Notes: a model not told the origin generated them from the sequence alone. 64,000 nt of DNA from Fibrisoma limi BUZ 3 (GCF_000296815.2 NZ_CAIT01000009.1:1240001-1304000); one strand, 5' to 3'. Counted from the stretch's first letter, positions 1-8,649 are shown. A program made the numbers and translations.

Positions 1-1
1 A

Positions 2-832
2 ACTGATCTGTGGGTACCGACAACCGACCGTATCAAGCCTCAGCAATCACAGCAGGTCGCCCTTGGCATTGCCAAAGACTTTACGAATAAGGGACTTACA
101 CTGACGGTTGAAGGTTATTACAAAACCATGCGTAACATCATCAACTATAAAGAAGGAGCCAGTTTCCTCCTTATCGATGACCCGAACTCGGCTGACAACG
201 TCCGTTGGGAAGACAACGTAACAGCCGGCAAAGGCTGGTCCTACGGGGCGGAGTTTCTGCTCCAGAAAAAAGTGGGACGGTTTTCGGGTTGGGCGGGCTA
301 CACACTCTCCTGGACGCAGTGGCAGTTTGCTGAACTGAATGGTGGTCGGCCTTTCTACCCCCGGTATGACCGACGCCATGATATTTCGCTGGTTGGCATT
401 TATGAGCTTAGCCCCCGCATTACGCTCTCCGCCACCTGGGTTTACGGTACGGGCAACGCCCTGACTGTGCCGGTAGGCCGATACAACGCTTATCAGCCGG
501 CTATGTTGTTACCTTCCTATGCCAATATTCCAAATTATATTCAGCCACTCCTACAGACCCGGGCAACAGTTGAGGATTACGGCACCGAAAAAAACAGCTT
601 CCGGGCAGAAGCGTATCATCGCATGGATTTTGGCATTCAATTCCACAAGAAGAAGAAGCGCCACGAACGTACCTGGGAGTTCAGCTTTTACAACCTCTAC
701 AACCGTCGGAACCCGTTCTTTTATCAGCTCGAATCCGTTAGTCAGGGCCAAAACAAACCACCTCGAACCGCTTTGTTCCGATACTCGGTATTTCCCATCG
801 TTCCAGCCTTCTCCTATAACTTCAAATTCTAA
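2..832 (+). CDS. TonB-dependent receptor, C-terminal part (5' end outside window)
   Basis: The frame is already open at base 2 and gives 276 codons, so the true start lies before the window and the internal ATG at 128 is not a start. The protein shows the alternating aromatic/polar strands of an outer-membrane beta-barrel, the segment FSFYNLYNRRNPFF typical of TonB-dependent receptors of Bacteroidota, and a C-terminus ending in Phe. Such receptors import siderophores, glycans or other large ligands using TonB energy; the plug domain and carboxypeptidase-like N-terminus are outside the window, so the ligand cannot be guessed. A DUF4249 lipoprotein follows after 14 bases, the usual partner order. 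Confidence 0.88.
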   Translation, partial: TDLWVPTTDRIKPQQSQQVALGIAKDFTNKGLTLTVEGYYKTMRNIINYKEGASFLLIDDPNSADNVRWEDNVTAGKGWSYGAEFLLQKKVGRFSGWAGYTLSWTQWQFAELNGGRPFYPRYDRRHDISLVGIYELSPRITLSATWVYGTGNALTVPVGRYNAYQPAMLLPSYANIPNYIQPLLQTRATVEDYGTEKNSFRAEAYHRMDFGIQFHKKKKRHERTWEFSFYNLYNRRNPFFYQLESVSQGQNKPPRTALFRYSVFPIVPAFSYNFKF

Positions 833-846
833 CTCGCGCAACGGCT

Positions 847-1779
847 ATGAATCGCTTTATTCACTTATTCCTTATGTCGCTGTTGAGTTTACTGGTAGCC
901 GGTTGTAACAGCTTACGCAATGAAGTTGACCCTGAGCGCCTGAATAAAGAAGCCGGCAAACTGGTTGTGACCGGTTTTCTATCCCCACAGGATACGTTGC
1001 TGGCTGTTAGTGTATCGCGCTCCAGAACCGTGCTGAATGATGGTTCTCCTACGTCAACCAACACGTTAAACGTTACCGATGCCCAAGTCTCATTAACGAG
1101 AGGTCATGTTGTGGCATTTCTACGTTATGACAGCAACCGAAATGTATATGTAACCGATGCTACCACATTTAGAATCGAGGCTGGCCAAACGTACAAATTA
1201 CATGTTTTTACAAAAGAGGGTGAGAAAGCAACAGGCACCTGTACAATTCCCAGTCCCGTAAATCTGAACAGTATCACGTTCGACTCAGCCTATGGCAATC
1301 GCTACGGCCGAAGACAAATGCGGTATTTCATTAGGGCACGCTGGCAAGATCAGGCGGGCCAACCAAACTATTATCAGGTGAACGGTGCCTTTTCGTTTAT
1401 GCTTACCGATGCTAATACTAACCCGTATAATAATGAAAACTCTACGTTAATTCAGTTTGACAGGAGCAACGGTGGCCTTATTACAGACCATGACGCAGAT
1501 GGGCAGCCATTCGTTTCTGACCGTGCTTATCTAGAAAGTTACATTTATTATTCTTTCCCTTCCAAAAGCTTTTATTCACAATACAAGTCAGCACGTGTCA
1601 GGGTCGATCTGCTGAACGTCGAGCAAACGTATTATCAATATCAGGATGCCGTTAGTCGCCAACTCGAAGTGTCTGGCAACCCCTTTGCCGAACCCGTTCC
1701 CATTCCCTCCAACATAGAGGGCGGCCTGGGCTGCTTTGCTGGTTATAACCGCTCTACAGTGACGCTGAAATTGAAGTGA
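847..1779 (+). CDS. DUF4249 family lipoprotein
   Basis: 310 residues starting with a lipoprotein signal peptide (lipobox LVAGC, Cys20). The body (EVDPERLNKEAGKLVVTGFL, then beta-rich segments) fits the DUF4249 family, which is nearly always encoded directly after a TonB-dependent receptor and is thought to act as its outer-membrane partner. Here the gap to the receptor stop is 14 bases, implying co-transcription. Function beyond membership in a receptor pair is unknown. Followed by a purine-rich imperfect inverted repeat and a convergent gene. Confidence 0.8.
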   Translation: MNRFIHLFLMSLLSLLVAGCNSLRNEVDPERLNKEAGKLVVTGFLSPQDTLLAVSVSRSRTVLNDGSPTSTNTLNVTDAQVSLTRGHVVAFLRYDSNRNVYVTDATTFRIEAGQTYKLHVFTKEGEKATGTCTIPSPVNLNSITFDSAYGNRYGRRQMRYFIRARWQDQAGQPNYYQVNGAFSFMLTDANTNPYNNENSTLIQFDRSNGGLITDHDADGQPFVSDRAYLESYIYYSFPSKSFYSQYKSARVRVDLLNVEQTYYQYQDAVSRQLEVSGNPFAEPVPIPSNIEGGLGCFAGYNRSTVTLKLK

Positions 1780-1783
1780 AAGA

Positions 1784-1834
1784 GAAAAGGGAAGAAAGGG
1801 AGCCGTAACTCCTTTTCTCCCCTTCCTCCTTTTC
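1784..1834. terminator. imperfect purine/pyrimidine inverted repeat between convergent genes
   Basis: GAAAAGG at 1784-1790 pairs with CCTTTTC at 1828-1834, and AAGGGAG near 1796-1802 pairs roughly with CTCCTT at 1809-1814. It fills the gap between the DUF4249 gene and the convergent aro gene, so it may end transcription in both directions. Pairing is imperfect. Confidence 0.4.
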
Positions 1835-1843
1835 GCCTTATGT

Positions 1844-2944
1844 CTAAACCGCCGGCTGGTTGTTCATCACCTCCGTCTGCTTCCGGATCGATTCCATGTG
1901 GATGATTTTGTAAATCTCCTCCACCAGTTCAGGATACAGATTCAGGCGCTGTCCCAGTTCAATACGGGTTTTCAGAATTTCTTTCCAACGGTCGGGCTGA
2001 AACAGCGTTACGTTATTGTCACGCTTATATTCGGCCAGCCGTTCAACCAGCGCCATCCGGGCTGCCAGCATCTCAACGATCTGCCGGTCAACGTTGTCGA
2101 TGTTACGCCGGGTTTGATCCATAACACCCTGAAACTCGAGGTTTTCCGATTCTACCTGACGAATCTGAAGGTGATCGAGCATGTCGCCGAAGGCGGCCGG
2201 CGTCAGTTGCTGAGCCGCATCACTCCAGGCTTTGTCCGGATCAATGTGCGATTCAACGATCAGACCGTCGTAGTTGAGGTCCATTGCCATTTGCGCCAGT
2301 TCGTTCAGGTAAGCCCGCTTACCGGCCATGTGGCTCGGGTCACCGATGATAGGCAACTGTGGGAAGATCGACTTAAGCTCGATAGCCATCTGCCACATCG
2401 GTACGTTGCGGTACTTGGTTGCTTCGCCCGTAGCAAATCCGCGGTGGATAGCCCCTAGTTTTTTAATGCCCGCACCGGCCAGACGTTCAAACGCACCGAC
2501 CCACAACGCCAGGTCCGGGTTCACCGGGTTCTTGACCAGCACCGGTACGTCGACGCCCCGCAGGGCATCAGCGATCTCCTGTACATTGAAAGGGTTCACT
2601 GTCGTACGAGCGCCCACCCACAGAATATCGACACCGTATTTTAGCGCCAGTTCAATGTGCTCAGGCGTAGCGACTTCCACGGCAAACGGCAGCCCGGTTT
2701 CGGCTTTAGCCCGCTGAATCCAGGGCAGGGCCGCTTCGCCCATTCCCTCGAAACTTCCGGGACGCGTGCGGGGTTTCCATACCCCGGCGCGGATGGCATG
2801 TACGGCACCCAGCGCTTTCAATTGGCGGGCCGTTTCACAGAGTTGTTCTTCGGTCTCGGCACTGCACGGACCAGCGATAATCAAAGGTTTGCCGTCGGTC
2901 TGTATCCACGATCCAAGCGGCTCAACGGCTAAGTCAACTTTCAT
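1844..2944 (-). CDS. bifunctional DAHP synthase / chorismate mutase (type II)
   Basis: 366 residues. Residues about 1-265 are a KDO8P-synthase-like (type I-beta) DAHP synthase: IIAGPCSAE near residue 22, then RAGVWKPRTRPGSFEG and GARTTVNPFN. It condenses phosphoenolpyruvate with erythrose 4-phosphate as the first step of the shikimate pathway. Residues about 275-360 (MDQTRRNIDNVDRQIVEML) are an AroQ-type chorismate mutase helix bundle, which makes prephenate for Phe/Tyr. This fusion, with mutase at the C-terminus, is common in Bacteroidota and allows prephenate to feed back on the synthase. Transcribed alone. Confidence 0.93.
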   Translation of the reverse strand: MKVDLAVEPLGSWIQTDGKPLIIAGPCSAETEEQLCETARQLKALGAVHAIRAGVWKPRTRPGSFEGMGEAALPWIQRAKAETGLPFAVEVATPEHIELALKYGVDILWVGARTTVNPFNVQEIADALRGVDVPVLVKNPVNPDLALWVGAFERLAGAGIKKLGAIHRGFATGEATKYRNVPMWQMAIELKSIFPQLPIIGDPSHMAGKRAYLNELAQMAMDLNYDGLIVESHIDPDKAWSDAAQQLTPAAFGDMLDHLQIRQVESENLEFQGVMDQTRRNIDNVDRQIVEMLAARMALVERLAEYKRDNNVTLFQPDRWKEILKTRIELGQRLNLYPELVEEIYKIIHMESIRKQTEVMNNQPAV

Positions 2945-3007
2945 ATGTATGCGTAATCTGGAAATAACACCTCAATTCTATAGGGAACTTTTAATTCAAT
3001 TTTGTAG

Positions 3008-3015
3008 TATATTTG
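3008..3015 (+). promoter_or_regulatory. candidate -7 box TATATTTG upstream of proline dehydrogenase
   Basis: Exact match to the Bacteroidota -7 consensus TAnnTTTG, on the coding strand, about 165 bases before the chosen start. No good -33 TTG at the right spacing was seen. Confidence 0.4.
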
Positions 3016-3181
3016 CAAGAGGAATCGACTGTTTTTCAGCCCGGTTCCTTAATTTGTCTTAACGGGTTTTAAACTTGTTTTCAGTAGCTGCGTCTGCCTG
3101 CTTAACCGAATGTGCCGAAAATTCGTTTTATATTTCGGCCAGAAAAGGCAGTTCGTGTTAACCAAGCAACGCACTAATGCT

Positions 3182-4459
3182 ATGGAAGTAGCACCGTCAG
3201 AACGGAGCACTGATATGTCGAACCGAAGTAATCCTATGCCAAGTACTGTCCAGCGGGTGACCGCACTCCGAGAGATTGAGGTGAAACCAGTCTCCTTCGA
3301 GGACACTTCGATTGCTTTCTCTTCCCAGTCGAATTCAAAACTTCGAAAAACGTACTGGTTATTTGCGTTGATGAATCAGGGATGGCTGGTAAATTTAGGC
3401 ACTTTTTTTATAAAAATTGCGCTAAAGCTCAAACTACCCATCAAACTGCTTGTAAAGAATACCATTTTTGAGCAATTCTGCGGAGGAGAAACCATCCGCG
3501 ACTGTGAGAAGACAATTCAGCATCTGCATAACGCACACGTCGGAACCATCCTCGACTACTCCGTTGAGGGTGAGGAAAGTGAAGAATCGTTCGACGAAAC
3601 TACGCTCGAAATCCTGCGCACCATCGAACGCGCCAGCGAATCCAGTGAGATCCCCTTCTCTGTTTTTAAAGTAACCGGTATTGCGTCTACGGAACTGCTT
3701 GAAGCCGTTCAGATTGGCGACTCGCTTAACAAGGAGCAGAAAGTTCAGTTTGAGCGGGTTCTCCAACGCGTGGATACCCTATGCCGCCGTGCCTACGAAC
3801 GGAACGTCCGGATTTTTATCGATGCCGAGGAAAGCTGGATTCAGGATACGATCGATACGTTGGCTTATGAGATGATGGACCGGTATAACCATGAGCGGCC
3901 CGTTGTTTACAACACCTATCAGATGTACCGCTGGGAAAGTCTCGACCACCTGCGCCGTGACGTGCAGGAAGCAAGGGCAAAAGGCTATTTTCTGGGTGCT
4001 AAACTGGTGCGTGGGGCTTATCTGGAGAAGGAACGACTTCGGGCTCACGAAGAAGAGTATCAGGACCCTATTCAGGCTACAAAGCAAGACACTGACCGGG
4101 ATTTTAACCTGGCGATTGATTTCTGCCTGGAGAACCGCGACGTAGTGTCCATCTGTCTCGGTACGCACAACGAATATAGTTGCCAGTACTGCATTCAGTG
4201 CATGAAACAACTAGGTATTGCCCCAAGCGATCCGCACATTTATTTTGCGCAGTTGCTGGGCATGAGTGATAATATCTCATTCAACCTGGCCAACTCGGGC
4301 TATAACGTAGCTAAATACGTGCCTTATGGCCCTGTAGAAGCCGTTATGCCGTATTTATTCCGTCGGGCCGATGAAAACAAGTCCATCGCCGGTCAGAGCA
4401 GTCGGGAGTTTACGCTCATCAGTAACGAACTGGCTCGCCGAAAAGGCTGTCGTCGATAG
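3182..4459 (+). CDS. proline dehydrogenase family protein
   Basis: 425 residues from the ATG at 3182; an upstream in-frame ATG (3110) and downstream ones (3215, 3236) are possible, since family similarity begins only at VSFEDTSIAF. It oxidises proline to pyrroline-5-carboxylate with FAD, passing electrons to the respiratory chain. The (beta-alpha)8 barrel is shown by GAKLVRGAYLEKERLRA (substrate/FAD loop), GTHNEYSC and the C-terminal signature YGPVEAVMPYLFRRADEN. It is the stand-alone Bacteroidota form without the PutA aldehyde dehydrogenase half; no P5C dehydrogenase gene is nearby. A stem-loop follows at 4495. Confidence 0.9.
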   Translation: MEVAPSERSTDMSNRSNPMPSTVQRVTALREIEVKPVSFEDTSIAFSSQSNSKLRKTYWLFALMNQGWLVNLGTFFIKIALKLKLPIKLLVKNTIFEQFCGGETIRDCEKTIQHLHNAHVGTILDYSVEGEESEESFDETTLEILRTIERASESSEIPFSVFKVTGIASTELLEAVQIGDSLNKEQKVQFERVLQRVDTLCRRAYERNVRIFIDAEESWIQDTIDTLAYEMMDRYNHERPVVYNTYQMYRWESLDHLRRDVQEARAKGYFLGAKLVRGAYLEKERLRAHEEEYQDPIQATKQDTDRDFNLAIDFCLENRDVVSICLGTHNEYSCQYCIQCMKQLGIAPSDPHIYFAQLLGMSDNISFNLANSGYNVAKYVPYGPVEAVMPYLFRRADENKSIAGQSSREFTLISNELARRKGCRR

Positions 4460-4494
4460 CAGTGAGGGCGGGTTAACTTTTAATAAGTTTATAC

Positions 4495-4538
4495 ATTGGG
4501 ACGGATAAACGGATTATTCCGTACAAATCCGTCCCAAT
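4495..4538 (+). terminator. stem-loop after proline dehydrogenase
   Basis: ATTGGGACGGAT (4495-4506) pairs perfectly with ATCCGTCCCAAT (4527-4538) and is followed by TTTGTTTC. Inner ACGGAT copies allow alternative pairing. Confidence 0.6.
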
Positions 4539-4584
4539 TTGTTTCAATCCACGTTAATGTGATAAGCCCAATGCGTAGGGCAGC

Positions 4585-4592
4585 TATCTTTG
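4585..4592 (+). promoter_or_regulatory. lspA: candidate -7 box TATCTTTG directly before lspA
   Basis: Exact TAnnTTTG match only 4 bases before the ATG at 4597. If used, transcription would start at or next to the ATG and give a leaderless message. Confidence 0.4.
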
Positions 4593-4596
4593 TGAT

Positions 4597-5375
4597 ATGA
4601 TTCAGAAAAGTCCCCTTAAGTTTTTTTATTGACCTTAGCCTTAATTGTCCTGGATCAGGGGGTAAAGCTGGCGGTGCATTTTTATATGGCTCCTGGTTTT
4701 GCGGGTCAGATTAAGTTAATCGGCGACTGGCTCAAGCTGCACTACGTATTGAATCCGGGAATGGCTTTTGGTATGCAACTGGGCTATGAATACGGAAAAC
4801 TGGTTTTAAGCGTATTCCGGTTGCTGGCTATGATCGGCATTGGTTACTATCTGGTTAACCTGGCGCATCGGGGTGCTCCAGATGGGCTGCTCTGGGCAAT
4901 GGCTATGATCTTAGCCGGAGCAGTTGGTAACGTAATTGACAGTACGTTTTACGGTGTTTTTCTGGGTAATGCTCCCTACGGATCGCCTACGCCCTGGTTT
5001 CATGGCCAGGTTATCGATATGATTTTTGTTGATGTGTGGGAAGGCTTCATTCCGGAGTGGGTACCGGTTTGGGGTGGTCAATATTATTCAACGCCGATTT
5101 TTAACATTGCCGACTCGTGCATTTTTGTTGGCGTTTGCCTGATTCTGCTGTTTCAGCGTCGTTTTTTTGGCGAGCCTCCTGTCGAAGATAACATCCTGCC
5201 TCTTGACGGCCCCGATGCAACAGAAGCAGCCGTTTTACCTGCTGCTGAGTTTAACGACGAACCAGCTACTGCTACGTCTGGGCGCGATACGTCTTCCGAC
5301 GACACGCAGTCAACAGATACAGACGCCCAGCCATCACCTGTTCTTCCCGACGACCCTAAAGAATCAAATCAGTAA
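4597..5375 (+). CDS. lspA: lipoprotein signal peptidase II, reading frame broken at a T7 run
   Basis: LspA cleaves the signal peptide of diacylglyceryl-modified prolipoproteins in the inner membrane. The conserved body is present: LNPGMAFG, and the two catalytic-Asp motifs GNVIDSTFYG and FNIADSCIF. The expected N-terminus MIQKSPLKFF starts at ATG 4597 but hits TGA at 4630. The body lies one frame back and has no ATG of its own (first option is TTG 4629, inside the first membrane helix). Re-reading one T of the run 4621-4627 gives MIQKSPLKFF-LLTLALIVLDQ, the normal family N-terminus, and a 259-residue protein. So this is a one-base deletion, a sequencing error, or slippage. The acidic, Pro/Ser/Thr-rich C-terminal tail (about 65 residues) is an extra. 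Confidence 0.85.
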
Positions 5376-5382
5376 TATATTC

Positions 5383-5433
5383 TGAAGCACAAAAAAGGCC
5401 AATTTCCATGAAATTGGCCTTTTTTGTGCTTCA
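5383..5433. terminator. 24-bp perfect hairpin, bidirectional terminator
   Basis: Arms 5383-5406 and 5410-5433 are perfectly complementary around a 3-base loop (CAT) and contain A6 and T6 tracts, so both strands carry a U-rich 3' side. It separates lspA from the convergent gene ending at 5448. Confidence 0.85.
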
Positions 5434-5447
5434 AAAATAAGTTTGGC

Positions 5448-7037
5448 TTATTGGGCTTCTTCTAAAGGGGCAAAATCCTTAAATGTCTGCTTTATCGCTT
5501 TATCGCTGGCTTCTTTCTTATTTTGCCAGTTCGCATCTAACTCCAGCGCAACCAGACCGCTCAGACTCATAGAGCCACGAAATTCGTCCAGTTTTTTGAT
5601 AAACTCGCCGTTACGACGAGATGACTTGAGGGCAAACTCACGGGCAAATACGTTCCCTCGATTTTGTATCTCGCTTTTTTTATTCAATACATAATTGTAC
5701 CGATCCAGCAGATCTTTCATCGACTTACCAACTACTTCCGTCGCTTCAAGTGTCCCCATCGTCATTACGGCCGTTCCACCAATAGCCGAAATGATTCGGC
5801 CATTTTTTTGAGATGTCTGGCTAGCACTCGCCCCCGTCACAGCCGGTGTTACTCCCGTTACCGCCCCTAGAGAAGCATTAGCCACGGATCGACTTCGTTT
5901 TCCCTTTTTAGCCCGCTTGTAATCCTTCTTGAGTTCCTCCTCTTTGTCGGCTAGCTGCTCAACCAGGTTCCAGGCACTTACCAGCACCTGACGGTATTGC
6001 GAGTAGTAATACCGGTCTTTTTCGCCTTCGTTAACGGTATTATATACGGTGAATGAGATTTTACGTTCCTCCCGATTCTGGGCTTTATCAAGCACGTAAA
6101 ACGTAAGTTCAGTTCGTAGTGAATCGTAAGGATCTTTAACGAAGTTATATCCCGGTTGCCAGATAAATTCATACTGGTTATCGGTGTTTTTGACTAAAAC
6201 CTGTTTAGGAATCTGCTGATTATCGGCCAAAAAGTTAAAAGTCGTTATGTCGTCATCGCCATTCGGATCTGACAAATAAAATTTCAGGTTAACGGTCTGA
6301 TTCTCGCGCAGTCGGTAGTGCGTTTCCTTAGGAATTATGGCAATATCAGGCGGCAGGTCCATTTCGGTCACTTCCAGCTTCAGCCGCCCTTTGGTTCTTG
6401 ACTTTGCCGGTTGATCTTCCACCCAGAACTCGATGTATTGGGGTGTTTTTTTGAGCTTAGTAAACTGGCTCAGCGATAGTGTCCACGTTAATTCACCCTG
6501 GCTTGTCAGCTTACTACCCTCGGGCATCTGATCCAGGATGGGAATAAACACAATGGGATCGCCATCTTCATCGCGAATCATTGCCGAATCCATCTTATAC
6601 GTATTCTGGGCGCGATAGCGAACGTAGAAAGGCCGTAGATCGCCAATGGTAGGTGGTCTGTTAACGTGCAGTACCTTAAAATCGACTGATTGTGTAACGC
6701 TTTGCCCGCGCTGGTTGCGGGCCTCAAAAATGACTGAAATTACTTTTGTTGTTTGGATTCGATCAGCCAGGTCAAAGCTGGGTGTCCAGCTAAATGCCCC
6801 CAGCGAATCAAACTCCATACCGGGTTGTCGCCCTTGGGCAATTGAAAAAGTTATGGTATCGTCAGCCGCTCCAACGGCTTTAATCGTAAAGCGTACATTG
6901 TTTCCTTCAGGTATAACATTCCAATCGGTTTGTGTAGGCAGGACAATTTGTAATGACTTCGTATCTTGAGCATAACCACTACTGACTGCCCATAGGCATA
7001 TCAGTAGCCACGTCATACTACCAACGTTTCGAATCAT
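5448..7037 (-). CDS. secreted Ig/cadherin-like domain protein of unknown function
   Basis: 529 residues with a Sec signal peptide (WLLICLWAVSSGYAQ). Three beta-sandwich repeats of the putative-Ig/cadherin-like type follow at roughly 30-130, 130-230 and 230-340 (TFSIAQGRQPGMEFDSLG; RDEDGDP; LSDPNGDDD, acidic calcium-like motifs). The C-terminal third differs: a Lys/Glu-rich helix (ADKEEELKKDYKRAKKGKR), a Gly/Ala/Thr-rich stretch that could insert in a membrane, and a final helical region. No T9SS sorting domain is visible. It stands alone between hairpins. Role unknown; surface or periplasmic scaffold is a guess. Confidence 0.6.
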   Translation of the reverse strand: MIRNVGSMTWLLICLWAVSSGYAQDTKSLQIVLPTQTDWNVIPEGNNVRFTIKAVGAADDTITFSIAQGRQPGMEFDSLGAFSWTPSFDLADRIQTTKVISVIFEARNQRGQSVTQSVDFKVLHVNRPPTIGDLRPFYVRYRAQNTYKMDSAMIRDEDGDPIVFIPILDQMPEGSKLTSQGELTWTLSLSQFTKLKKTPQYIEFWVEDQPAKSRTKGRLKLEVTEMDLPPDIAIIPKETHYRLRENQTVNLKFYLSDPNGDDDITTFNFLADNQQIPKQVLVKNTDNQYEFIWQPGYNFVKDPYDSLRTELTFYVLDKAQNREERKISFTVYNTVNEGEKDRYYYSQYRQVLVSAWNLVEQLADKEEELKKDYKRAKKGKRSRSVANASLGAVTGVTPAVTGASASQTSQKNGRIISAIGGTAVMTMGTLEATEVVGKSMKDLLDRYNYVLNKKSEIQNRGNVFAREFALKSSRRNGEFIKKLDEFRGSMSLSGLVALELDANWQNKKEASDKAIKQTFKDFAPLEEAQ

Positions 7038-7193
7038 GAGCGAGAGGTTAGATAGTAGTTTACGTTAAGAAACGTAAAAGTAAAGCTAAGATTTTGTCTA
7101 TAGGCTTGAAATCGGCCTTATTTGATACTTTTCTTAGCTAATCAAGAAATATGCTGCGATTATATTAAATTTTTCCAAGAAAAACCTTAATAA

Positions 7194-7221
7194 AAAAGCC
7201 GCCTTAAGAAAGGCGGCTTTT
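7194..7221 (-). terminator. terminator of the uppS-bamA-ompH-ompH operon
   Basis: AAAAGCCGCCTT (7194-7205) pairs with AAGGCGGCTTTT (7210-7221), with a T-rich tail on the minus strand. It lies just beyond the stop of the last ompH. Confidence 0.85.
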
Positions 7222-7240
7222 CCATAGAAGCAAGGACTGC

Positions 7241-7900
7241 TTAGTTCTTTTTCGGAGTGGTTGTAGTACCAGCCGCCGGCGTAGAACCACCTGCATTAGC
7301 CGGCTTGTTGGCCGTAGCAGCTTTTGACGGATCGACGCCCAGTTTCTTCAGTACCAGATCCGTGATGTTATCCTGCGGAGGTGCTACCAGCAAAATAGGA
7401 ATAGTATTGGCACCGGCGTCCAGATTAAACACGTACGTATAGTTGTTTTCTGCCGCAACCGCGTCGATAGCCTTCTGAATCTTCTGAACCACTGGGTTCA
7501 CCAGTTGCTGGTATTTGGTCTGCAACGACTGTTCAGCCGTCCGGCCGAACTCCTGAATCCGCGCCTGGAGGCTTTGCAGCTCCGTTTCGCGATCTTTCCG
7601 GATCACGTCGGTCATCGAAGCAGCTCCTTTCTCGTAGGCGTTGTATTTATCTTCCAGTTCTTTCTGCATCCGCTTTAATTCGTTTTCTGACTGCGTCCGC
7701 TGAATGGTCAACTGGTTGGTAATATCTTTTGACTCGGGCGTTTGACCCAGGATGTAATCAATGTTCGTATAACCCAGCTTCACCGGAGCTGCCGCGGTTG
7801 TGGCGCCCGCTGCCGGCGTAGAAGCCTGGGCCTGTGCCCGTGCGTTCAAACCACCTGCAAGCAGAGCCGTTGCGAACGCCATGACGAGAGTTTTTTTCAT
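7241..7900 (-). CDS. OmpH/Skp family periplasmic chaperone (second copy)
   Basis: 219 residues: signal peptide (MKKTLVMAFATALLAGGLNARAQA), then the OmpH fold with a small beta region (KLGYTNIDYILGQTPE), a long charged coiled coil (about 60-125) and a closing segment with NYTYVFNLDAGANTIPIL. Skp-like proteins hold unfolded outer-membrane barrels in the periplasm on the way to BamA. The C-terminal 25 residues are low-complexity Pro/Ala/Thr. Last gene of the uppS-bamA-ompH-ompH cluster, 20 bases after its paralogue, with a terminator directly behind. Confidence 0.87.
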   Translation of the reverse strand: MKKTLVMAFATALLAGGLNARAQAQASTPAAGATTAAAPVKLGYTNIDYILGQTPESKDITNQLTIQRTQSENELKRMQKELEDKYNAYEKGAASMTDVIRKDRETELQSLQARIQEFGRTAEQSLQTKYQQLVNPVVQKIQKAIDAVAAENNYTYVFNLDAGANTIPILLVAPPQDNITDLVLKKLGVDPSKAATANKPANAGGSTPAAGTTTTPKKN

Positions 7901-7920
7901 TTCGAATTAGTTGTTAGTAT

Positions 7921-8553
7921 TTACTTTGGTCTTGTGGTTGATTTGTTTGCAGGGTCGCCGGGGGCTGGTGTGCCAGCGCCTGGCGTTGTCGTCGTGGGAC
8001 TATTGTTAACGGCGGTTGACTTTTTGGCTTTGCTATCAGCATCCAGTCCCAATTCTTCCATCACGTAGTCTGTGTAATCATGACGAGGGTTCGTGTACAA
8101 CATCACAAAGTCACTGGCCTTATCAAACATGAAATCCAGTTTTCGCTGCAATGACACTTTTTCGATCGCCCGATTTACCAACTCCATTGGTGCTTTCATG
8201 AGTTCCTTTTTTTTCTCAAAAAGAAGCCCCTGGTAACCGAACACCTTGTTGTTGTATTCACGAGCCTCGCGTTCCCGATCACTAATAACACGCTGCCGTT
8301 CGCGCTTCATTTCCTCAGTCAGCAGGATTTCTTCGGCCTGATACGCTTTCTGTAACTTATCGATCTCCAGATACTTATCCTGAATATCTTTCGACCACTT
8401 GTCGGTGAACTTGTCTATTTCGCCCAGTGCCTTCTGGTATTCCGGCATTTTGCTGAATATAAACTCCGTATCAACGTATCCGAACTTCTGCGCCCGCGCC
8501 GGAGCTGCCAGCCAAACGGAGCACAAAAGTACGAAAAATATAGCTTTTTTCAT
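7921..8553 (-). CDS. OmpH/Skp family periplasmic chaperone (first copy)
   Basis: 210 residues from ATG 8553 (MKKAIFFVLLCSVWLAAPARA is a clean signal peptide); an ATG at 8571 would add six residues. The mature part starts QKFGYVDTEFIFSKMPEYQK, the usual OmpH opening, followed by a coiled coil rich in Lys/Glu/Arg and a Thr/Pro-rich tail. It is paralogous to the next gene; pairs of ompH genes behind bamA are normal in Bacteroidota. Likely holds outer-membrane precursors for BamA. A long inverted repeat separates it from bamA. Confidence 0.87.
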   Translation of the reverse strand: MKKAIFFVLLCSVWLAAPARAQKFGYVDTEFIFSKMPEYQKALGEIDKFTDKWSKDIQDKYLEIDKLQKAYQAEEILLTEEMKRERQRVISDREREAREYNNKVFGYQGLLFEKKKELMKAPMELVNRAIEKVSLQRKLDFMFDKASDFVMLYTNPRHDYTDYVMEELGLDADSKAKKSTAVNNSPTTTTPGAGTPAPGDPANKSTTRPK

Positions 8554-8563
8554 AACCAAAGGG

Positions 8564-8645
8564 TTGGACATCAGACGTTAGAGCTTGTGGATTAATAGTC
8601 GACTTTTTTTATCTACTATACAAACCCTAACGTCTGACAATCCAA
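8564..8645. repeat. inverted repeat between bamA and ompH
   Basis: TCAGACGTTAG (8571-8581) and CTAACGTCTGA (8627-8637) are perfect inverse copies, extended by TTGGA (8564-8568) and TCCAA (8641-8645). The arms flank 45 mostly AT-rich bases. The right arm reaches to just before the bamA stop and the left arm overlaps the alternative ompH start. Confidence 0.7.
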
Positions 8646-8649
8646 AATC

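Noticed and set aside
4629-5375. lspA starting at TTG 4629 as a normal gene
   Set aside because: This start falls inside the first membrane helix and drops the conserved MIQKSPLKFF segment that is encoded just upstream in another frame; a frame break explains the sequence better.
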